From DAONLM01 sp035406685 (GTDB taxonomy: Bacteria > Spirochaetota > GWE2-31-10 > MWDO01): a DNA stretch of 5,059 nucleotides. A program made the position numbers and the translations under genes. Within the stretch, counting starts at the first letter, position 1. Every line of letters begins with the position of its first letter. Shown piece after piece: positions 1-5,059 of this stretch. The DNA lies in the NCBI GenBank assembly GCA_035406685.1, contig DAONLM010000202.1, positions 1 to 5,059 of the forward strand. The letters run 5' to 3'. A model generated the notes under the pieces. The model did no database searches and was not told where the DNA came from. It was given only the letters and a program-made list of their open reading frames with translations.

Positions 1-1
1 A

Positions 2-154
2 ATAATAACATTAAAGTTATTCTTAAAAATAACAAAAATTAAAAGATGGTGGAAGAGTAGAGAATTGTCCCACTTCCACGGTAATACCAAGCCATTTTAC
101 AAGGCTATATACAACAATTGCTATCAGGTAATAGGCTTTGAGACCTATTATTGA
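2..154 (+). CDS. Possible C-terminal end of an unrecognised protein, cut by the window edge
   Basis: This frame is open from the first complete codon of the window to a TGA at 152-154, about 50 codons, with no stop. The first 15 codons are AT-rich and low in complexity. From about 47 onward the G+C rises to about 41%, and the translation becomes mixed and protein-like, including the stretches KRWWKSRELSHF and HGNTKPFYKAIYNN, ending in GFETYY. I do not recognise the family. It would run convergently towards the large minus-strand gene. The basic, aromatic-rich tail is reminiscent of some transposase ends, but that is only an impression. The alternative is a structured RNA, because the same stretch holds three short hairpins, or a decayed gene fragment. 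The N-terminal part lies outside the window, so no start can be assigned. Confidence 0.35.
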   Translation: MITLKLFLKITKIKRWWKSRELSHFHGNTKPFYKAIYNNCYQVIGFETYY

Positions 155-186
155 CGGAATTTATTTAAAATTCTATTCAAAAAATA

Positions 187-236
187 AATTATCCTATTAC
201 AATCTTTTCTCAAAAAAAATTAACCATGGGATAATT
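187..236. terminator. Possible bidirectional terminator between convergent units
   Basis: AATTATCC (187-194) pairs perfectly with GGATAATT (229-236). On the plus strand the stem extends inward by a U-G pair and two A-T pairs to 11 pairs, leaving a 28-nt loop that can itself fold through its TTTT and AAAA runs. On the minus strand the stem is followed by TTATTTTTT, about 100 bases after the stop of the large gene. On the plus strand it is followed by CTATCTTTTT. This fits transcription end from both sides, but the stem is A-T rich and the loop long, so stability is doubtful. Confidence 0.3.
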
Positions 237-331
237 CTATCTTTTTAACTACCTAAAAATAAAATCGTACTTAAATAAAAGAAATTTAGAGTATTATTTT
301 TAAATTTAAAAAATCACAAATAATCTCAATC

Positions 332-3300
332 CTAATTCTCTTTTATTTTTTTCTCTTTTAAATAATACAATTGCGGCACAATCTGTTTATTTGGTTTATT
401 ATTCCCATCGTAAAAGAGATCTATTATTGGTATATTATAATACTTTTGAATCTTTCTAAATATGGAAGCAGTAACAACTCCAGGACAACAAAAAACTGGA
501 TTTAGATGAACAACTGCATCTACCATTTTATGTTCTATATAATAAAGCATTCTTCCAAGATTCATGCTTGTTTCACCTGCAATGTAATGTTTTATCCCAA
601 ATTTTTGCATCAATTCAAAGCACTCATCCATTGATGGCTCAAAAGAATCATCAATCATTCCTTTAAATATACTCTCATATTTTTTCTCAAAAATAGAAAG
701 TCCTTTTTTATATTTAACATCAAGACCATTTAATCTAACATCTGCATCCATAAAATGAGCGACTGTTTCTGTAAAAGATGGCATCAACACTTCTCCGCCT
801 AATTCTTCAATAAGTGAATAGATATCCATATTCAAAATAGAATTATATTTAACATAAAGATCGCCAAGTATTCCAACCCTTGGTTTTCTATAAGAATGAT
901 CGATCTTTACATTTTCAAAAATTTTTCTTATCTCTCTTGCTGCCTCCATCAATGGCTTTTTATTGTGAAGATACTCCTTAATTAAATTAAATGATGAATC
1001 CAAAGCCTTTTTTGCATCCCCTTTATTCAGTTCATAAGGATTGTATCTATAATATAACTTATAAAGAATTGAACCCAAAATATTTACTTCCAGTAAATTG
1101 ACATTAAGTTCTTTTGGTAATTCGGGAAGTTGCTTTAATGTATTTGGGTTTGCTATTTTTACCTCTTTTAAGCCGCTCTTTTCGAGTGCCATCTCTATCA
1201 ATATAGAATATTGATTAAAATTACATGCCATACATACAGTTGGAATATATACTATTGTCTTTGCTGGATCAATTGCACTATTTTTTATAGTATCTATTAC
1301 TGATCCGACAATTGCCACGTTTGGCATACATTCACCGCCAGAAGCATATCTATAACCAGAATTGATTATCTTTTGATCAAGTGGTAGGACAATTGCCTTA
1401 TAGCCATTCGCAATAAATGCCTCTTTTTGTAATTCTGAAATAATAGAACTTAAATAAGGAAGTAAGACTGTATAATCTTTCTTTATTTCATCATTTTTAT
1501 AATTAGTAGAGTTAATGGTTATCGGTTCTTTTTTAGAATTATAATGAATCTTAAAAGACTCAAGTGCTGCTTCGATTCTTGTCTGATATCCAACATCACT
1601 CGTATGCTCATCTAATTGAATTATGAGATATGGCTTATTGTATTTTGACATTATCTCTTTAAAGTATGTTATTAAATAGGAGTCGGGACTACATCTAAAA
1701 CAGGTAAGAAAGATTGCATATAAATCATTACTTTTTGCAACCATTTCTGCACCCAGTAAAATTTCCTGTCCATAATGCCAGTGCATTTTATCTAAGATCT
1801 TTCTGGAATATAAATTATTATCTATTTCTGCCTTTAAGCCAGATTGATATAGAATTGTATAGCCCTTTTCTTCGAGTGAGGTCGGAATATTTAAATTTAT
1901 CGTCTTATCAAAAAAGGTATAAGGTCTTCCAAAAAATACTATCTTAAAATTATTCGATTTTTCCAGTAATATCTTTTCATTCTCATTTTTCCATAGTTTA
2001 TTTTTATTCTTAAAATCTTCATAAGTAATAACAAAATTATTTATAAGTGTCTCTTTTTTATTAACATAGAGATTTTTTTCAATAAGAGAATTGGCAATGT
2101 TTTCTGCAACATCAAATATACTGGTATTATTAAAAGAAATCTCTGGACTGATCAATTTATCCTGCAAATCCAGTGTTGTTAAATAGTTTATTATTGTTGG
2201 AGCATACTCTGAATAGTAACAGAAATATGCATCACTCTTTTTCTCCATAAATTTTTTATCATTATCTTCTACAAGATTCTTTTCATTTATCATTGTAGGG
2301 AAAAAGATATAATCAACATTTTTATCTAATAAAGATTTAACAATACCATGAGATAAAATCATTGGGGCACAAAAGTCAGAATTAATCAAGTTTGTCCCAT
2401 CTTTTAGTTTTTTCTGACTTCCCTCTTCAAGAATCACCTCAAATCCAAGAATTTCAAAATATTTTTTAAATAATGGATAATATTCATAAAGATACAGGAC
2501 CTTTGGAATTCCTATCTTTATCCCATTTTTAAGAGATTGATTAACTTTTTCAAGATATATTGAAGAGAACAATTTCTCAATATTATTCTCTTTTTTTGCT
2601 ACTTTTACTTTCTTATCTTCGTAATCTCTACCACATTTTAGTCCCCATGCAGTTTTAACCCCATCTATTTCATAGATACTCAAAAGACATTTATTAGCAC
2701 ACAATTCACATACTTCATTTGATAAATTAAAAAAGAATTCCATCCCTCTAAAATTAGATTTTTGTATATTCATATCTTTCATTATTACTGCAACTCCAAG
2801 AGCGCCTGTAAGATGACAATATTTTGAAACAGATATTGGCTTTTTTAATTCATTTTGAAATACAGCGACTAAAGCCTTATTTCTTGCTGTTGCACCTTGA
2901 AAAAATATTCTATTGCCAATTGGAGTTTTACCAACAACTTTTGATAAATAGTTATCTCTAACACTATATAATACCGCTGTGATTATCTCCTCTTTGCTAA
3001 ATCCTTCTGATAAGAATATATTAAGATCTCTTTCCATATAGACTGTGCATCTATCAGAGGTGTACGGTGCTTTTCTATCAATAGCAATATCAGAAATCTC
3101 ATCGAGTATATAGCCGAGTCTCTTTGCCTGCTCTTCAATAAAACTACCTGTTCCAGCAGCACATACATAATTCATAATTGCATTTACGACATTTCCATCT
3201 TTAAGAATAGTAAATTTAGAATCCTGGCCCCCAATTTCAATAATTGTATCTACCTCTGGATCTAAAAATGTAGCACCCTTAGCATGAGCAGTAATCTCAT

Positions 3301-4459
3301 TTATCTCTAAATCTGCATTTAACACCTCTTTTATCAATTTTCTTCCAGAGCCTGTTGTCCCAACCCCAAGAATGTTTATATTTTTATCTTTTGTTATTTC
3401 GTTTATTTTATGTAAAATCTTTTGCACTGCCTTTACAGGTTCTCCGGCTGTTTTTGTATATAATCCAAGTAAAATTTCGTTATTGTTATTCATTACAATA
3501 GATTTTGTACTGGTTGACCCAATATCAATTCCTATATAAACATTCTCTTTATTTGAAAATTCTTTATATTCTGTAATCTCAATATTATCTTCAATATAAA
3601 ATTTATCTTTTTTCCAATCGGGATAATTGGATAATTCTATTTTTAAATTTTCTCTTATTTCTCTATTTTTAGTCATAGAATTAATTATAAAATCTATATC
3701 AAAATTCTTTTCGTTGCCAAGTAGAGCAGCACCAATTGCATTAAAGATCAGAGATTCATCTATTACTTTAATATTTTTATTAAGTAGTTTTCCTATTTCT
3801 TCAACTATCTTTTTATTTTTACTTACACCTCCTATGCATAAGATATCCCCCTCTAACTCCCTACCTTTTATAAGATTTGCGATTAAACTTCTTGCCATAC
3901 CTTCACAAAGCCCAGCAGCAATTGCCTCTTTTGAATAACCTTCTGCCTGAGAATGAATTATATCAGATTTTGCAAAAACGGCACATCGGGTAGCAATAGA
4001 AGGGGTCTTTCCTTTATAATTATATGCAACTTCTGCAAGTTTTTCTGTTGAAAGCCCAATTCTCTCTGCTTGTTGATCTATAAAACTACCGGTACCAGCC
4101 GCACATAGTGAGTTTATTGTATGTTCAACATAATTATAATTACTATCAAGAATTATTAATGAATATGTTTCACATCCAATTGACAATATATTTTGACACC
4201 CAGTTTTTAAGAATTTATTTGCCTCAACACTTGCTAAAATATTATCAATTGTTTTTAGATTATTCAGTTCGATTGAGCCACAAATGCCATAACTATCAAT
4301 ACAACTTTTCCCATATTGATTTATAATCTGATTATAGATCTCCTTTAATTCTTTCTTAATTTCTCCATTATGATTTTTATAGAATGCTTTAATAATTTTA
4401 TTATCACCAATTAATACTATTTTAATAGTTTTTGAGCCAATATCAATTCCTAATTTCAT
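332..4459 (-). CDS. Fused acyl-CoA dehydratase activase-type protein: two ASKHA ATPase domains plus DUF2229 and dehydratase-like region
   Basis: 1375 residues, ATG start, TAG stop; roughly the size of the large multidomain activase-related proteins of anaerobes. Domain 1 (about 1-250) is a BadF/BadG/BcrA/BcrD-type ATPase with the phosphate motif GIDIGS (4-9), CAAGTGSF (119-126), a second cysteine in TRCAVF (C159) and GGVSKN (210-215). Domain 2 (about 307-560) repeats the plan: GIDIGST (310-316), GVGTTGSGR (365-373), GGQD (410-413), CAAGTGSF (from C433), DRCTVY (C471) and QGATARN (521-527). In homodimeric activators such as HgdC the equivalent two cysteines per subunit hold one [4Fe-4S] cluster, and ATP hydrolysis drives low-potential electron transfer to a dehydratase. 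Here both halves sit on one chain. A Cys4 motif follows (C584, C587, C591, C609), then a DUF2229-type domain (about 647-870, with CAP at 697-699), TCFRCSPDS (C920, C923), LDEHTSD (around 950), and a COG3581-like C-terminal part with GGEC (C1044), CMAC (C1076, C1079), GET (1295-1297) and FCCPG (C1324, C1325). No signal peptide or membrane segment is seen, so it is likely cytoplasmic. Domain 1 has GCET (95-98) where domain 2 has GGQD. It seems to be a single-gene unit. Family assignment is confident; the substrate and reaction are unknown. Confidence 0.93.
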   Translation of the reverse strand: MKLGIDIGSKTIKIVLIGDNKIIKAFYKNHNGEIKKELKEIYNQIINQYGKSCIDSYGICGSIELNNLKTIDNILASVEANKFLKTGCQNILSIGCETYSLIILDSNYNYVEHTINSLCAAGTGSFIDQQAERIGLSTEKLAEVAYNYKGKTPSIATRCAVFAKSDIIHSQAEGYSKEAIAAGLCEGMARSLIANLIKGRELEGDILCIGGVSKNKKIVEEIGKLLNKNIKVIDESLIFNAIGAALLGNEKNFDIDFIINSMTKNREIRENLKIELSNYPDWKKDKFYIEDNIEITEYKEFSNKENVYIGIDIGSTSTKSIVMNNNNEILLGLYTKTAGEPVKAVQKILHKINEITKDKNINILGVGTTGSGRKLIKEVLNADLEINEITAHAKGATFLDPEVDTIIEIGGQDSKFTILKDGNVVNAIMNYVCAAGTGSFIEEQAKRLGYILDEISDIAIDRKAPYTSDRCTVYMERDLNIFLSEGFSKEEIITAVLYSVRDNYLSKVVGKTPIGNRIFFQGATARNKALVAVFQNELKKPISVSKYCHLTGALGVAVIMKDMNIQKSNFRGMEFFFNLSNEVCELCANKCLLSIYEIDGVKTAWGLKCGRDYEDKKVKVAKKENNIEKLFSSIYLEKVNQSLKNGIKIGIPKVLYLYEYYPLFKKYFEILGFEVILEEGSQKKLKDGTNLINSDFCAPMILSHGIVKSLLDKNVDYIFFPTMINEKNLVEDNDKKFMEKKSDAYFCYYSEYAPTIINYLTTLDLQDKLISPEISFNNTSIFDVAENIANSLIEKNLYVNKKETLINNFVITYEDFKNKNKLWKNENEKILLEKSNNFKIVFFGRPYTFFDKTINLNIPTSLEEKGYTILYQSGLKAEIDNNLYSRKILDKMHWHYGQEILLGAEMVAKSNDLYAIFLTCFRCSPDSYLITYFKEIMSKYNKPYLIIQLDEHTSDVGYQTRIEAALESFKIHYNSKKEPITINSTNYKNDEIKKDYTVLLPYLSSIISELQKEAFIANGYKAIVLPLDQKIINSGYRYASGGECMPNVAIVGSVIDTIKNSAIDPAKTIVYIPTVCMACNFNQYSILIEMALEKSGLKEVKIANPNTLKQLPELPKELNVNLLEVNILGSILYKLYYRYNPYELNKGDAKKALDSSFNLIKEYLHNKKPLMEAAREIRKIFENVKIDHSYRKPRVGILGDLYVKYNSILNMDIYSLIEELGGEVLMPSFTETVAHFMDADVRLNGLDVKYKKGLSIFEKKYESIFKGMIDDSFEPSMDECFELMQKFGIKHYIAGETSMNLGRMLYYIEHKMVDAVVHLNPVFCCPGVVTASIFRKIQKYYNIPIIDLFYDGNNKPNKQIVPQLYYLKEKKIKEN

Positions 4460-4466
4460 TTTATTT

Positions 4467-4470
4467 CTCC
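4467..4470 (-). promoter_or_regulatory. Ribosome binding site that decides the start of the activase gene
   Basis: On the minus strand GGAG is followed by a 7-base spacer (AAATAAA) and then the ATG at 4457-4459. This is good Shine-Dalgarno spacing, and the ATG begins MKLGIDIGS, exactly where the family's phosphate-binding motif starts. The frame is open further upstream to a TTG at 4504, but that would add 15 residues with no family likeness and would overlap the promoter, so the ATG is preferred. Confidence 0.75.
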
Positions 4471-4494
4471 ATAACCAAATATTAGATTGAGCGT

Positions 4495-4523
4495 AATATC
4501 TCAAATTTTTTTTAGTTTGTCAA
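4495..4523 (-). promoter_or_regulatory. Probable sigma-70-type promoter of the activase gene
   Basis: Reading the minus strand, a perfect -35 box TTGACA (4523-4518) is followed by a 17-base, A-rich spacer and GATATT (4500-4495), which matches four of six bases of TATAAT. Transcription would begin near 4488, giving a leader of about 30 bases that contains the GGAG site and then the ATG at 4459. The perfect -35 box and optimal spacing are the strength of the call. In such AT-rich DNA the weak -10 match is little evidence by itself. Confidence 0.5.
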
Positions 4524-4625
4524 AAAAAATGTTATTTTTAAATTGTTTGATTAAAAAATAAAAGGTTATCATTGATATATTATTATCTATTTTTTAATGT
4601 AAATTTTTTGTAAGTTAAATAAAAG

Positions 4626-4642
4626 ATTGTAAAGGATTTTCT
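4626..4642 (+). repeat. 17-bp direct repeat, left copy
   Basis: ATTGTAAAGGATTTTCT occurs here and, identically, at 5040-5056. With one mismatch the match extends a few A residues to the left. No third copy or inverted copy was found in the window. A 17-base identity between two sites in about 600 bases is unlikely by chance even at this A+T content. It may mark the ends of a small non-coding element, or be a shared regulatory or protein-binding site. Confidence 0.6.
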
Positions 4643-4922
4643 AATAAATATAGGGGAATAAATTTATTTTTTTAACGATTTAAAAAAGTCTCAAATTCAA
4701 AAAAATTCATAATCATAGAAAATGATTAAAAATAATATTACTTCTAACTGCTTCCAAGCATAAATTATTACAGTACTATAATAAATATATGAAGACTCCT
4801 TGCTTTGTCTTTTTGCTCTTTATTACCAGATTCTATTTTGTTGAGTATATACTAACAAAATTTTAATTTTTAGGTTATCCTGCATATATATGAAGATTAG
4901 TTTTACATCATGATAAGTGAAG

Positions 4923-4998
4923 GTCTGTCCCTATTTAAAAAGATTTATAATTAATTTATAAGTCTGTCCCTACTTTTAATTCTTATAGGTCTGTCCCT
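4923..4998 (+). repeat. Three direct copies of GTCTGTCCCT
   Basis: Identical 10-base copies lie at 4923-4932, 4962-4971 and 4989-4998, with start-to-start distances of 39 and 27 bases. The second and third share a longer unit, TTATA(A/G)GTCTGTCCCT (4956-4971 and 4983-4998). The copies stand out because they are GC-richer than the A/T-rich DNA between them. Motifs of the form GGGACAG, the reverse complement, are in my recollection common near REP-associated tyrosine transposase genes (IS200-like) in many bacteria. No such gene is visible here, so that link is inference. Confidence 0.65.
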
Positions 4999-5039
4999 CA
5001 CTTTATTTTTTTCAAAAAAAATTAAATTTTTTCTCAAAA

Positions 5040-5056
5040 ATTGTAAAGGATTTTCT
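5040..5056 (+). repeat. 17-bp direct repeat, right copy
   Basis: Second identical copy of the sequence at 4626-4642, 414 bases further right and only three bases from the window edge. It follows directly after the GTCTGTCCCT cluster and a pair of A/T runs. Whether further copies continue to the right cannot be seen. Confidence 0.6.
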
Positions 5057-5059
5057 TAA

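Larger units (their letters stand above)
4524..5059. other. AT-rich non-coding stretch with repeats
   Basis: About 530 bases upstream of the promoter without a credible gene. Only very short frames exist; the longest I looked at closely is a 25-codon hydrophobic one on the plus strand at 4789-4866 with no ribosome binding site. The stretch contains the 17-bp direct repeat pair, the GTCTGTCCCT copies, a 10-bp palindrome AGTATATACT (4844-4853), and A/T runs. No tRNA, rRNA or recognised riboswitch was found by eye. If a gene lies to the right of the window, its regulatory region may be in here, but nothing in the sequence proves it. Confidence 0.6.

Noticed and set aside
1714..1947. 77-codon plus-strand open frame
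   Set aside because: It lies antisense within the large activase gene, whose reading frame is well supported by motifs on both sides; the translation resembles no family and it has no sign of its own ribosome binding site.
2983..3168. 61-codon minus-strand open frame
   Set aside because: It overlaps the second ATPase domain in a different frame, through the CAAGTGSF and DRCTVY motifs, so it is an out-of-frame shadow.
3627..3938. 103-codon plus-strand open frame with hydrophobic segments
   Set aside because: Antisense to the end of the first ATPase domain. The hydrophobicity comes from the complement of AT-rich Lys, Glu and Asn codons, not from a real membrane protein.
4108..4326. 72-codon plus-strand open frame
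   Set aside because: Antisense to the first ATPase domain; no family likeness and a Tyr/His/Leu-rich composition typical of reversed AT-rich coding sequence.
4657..4673. AATAAATTTATT palindrome followed by T residues, terminator-like
   Set aside because: The stem would consist only of A-T pairs with almost no loop, and no gene ends just before it.
4844..4853. AGTATATACT palindrome as an operator
   Set aside because: A 10-bp A/T-rich palindrome is common by chance here and is not placed next to a recognisable promoter.
4789..4866. 25-codon plus-strand frame beginning MKTPCFVFLLF
   Set aside because: It looks like a small hydrophobic peptide, but there is no ribosome binding site before the ATG and no conserved pattern; frames this short are expected by chance.
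4923..4998. CRISPR array
   Set aside because: The repeats are only 10 bases long, the spacers are uneven and A/T-rich, there are three units, and there is no cas gene in view.

Overview
The window holds one long gene on the minus strand (332-4459) between two AT-rich flanks. The DNA is roughly 30% G+C by eye. The gene uses AT-ending codons heavily (AGA, ATA, AAA, TTA), and its product is an oxygen-sensitive type of iron-sulfur ATPase. This points to an AT-rich, strictly anaerobic bacterium. The sequence does not show which phylum.

The gene encodes a 1375-residue fusion protein of the 2-hydroxyacyl-CoA dehydratase activase type (BadF/BadG/BcrA/BcrD ATPase superfamily). In order it carries a first ASKHA ATPase domain, a second ASKHA ATPase domain, a Cys4 linker motif, a DUF2229-type domain, and a C-terminal region resembling the dehydratase/reductase-like partner proteins of these activases. 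Each ATPase domain carries the pair of cysteines that in the homodimeric activators holds one [4Fe-4S] cluster between the two subunits, so this protein could form that site within one chain. The first ATPase domain lacks the GGQD signature that the second keeps. The substrate is not known. A TTGACA/GATATT promoter and a GGAG ribosome binding site lie just upstream and support translation from the ATG at 4459 rather than from the in-frame TTG at 4504.

Left flank (1-331): positions 2-154 are an open plus-strand frame running in from outside the window, with a local rise in G+C and three short hairpins. It may be the tail of a convergent gene or a structured RNA, and I could not recognise a family. 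An imperfect inverted repeat at 187-236 with T-runs on both sides could be a bidirectional terminator between the two convergent units.

Right flank (4460-5059): apart from the promoter there is no credible gene. It contains three direct copies of GTCTGTCCCT (4923-4998) and a perfect 17-bp direct repeat (4626-4642 and 5040-5056) that brackets about 400 bp of non-coding DNA including those copies. This looks like repeat or mobile-element-related sequence, but no transposase is visible. I see no CRISPR array, tRNA or rRNA. The activase gene appears to be transcribed alone, with no dehydratase subunit genes beside it in the window.
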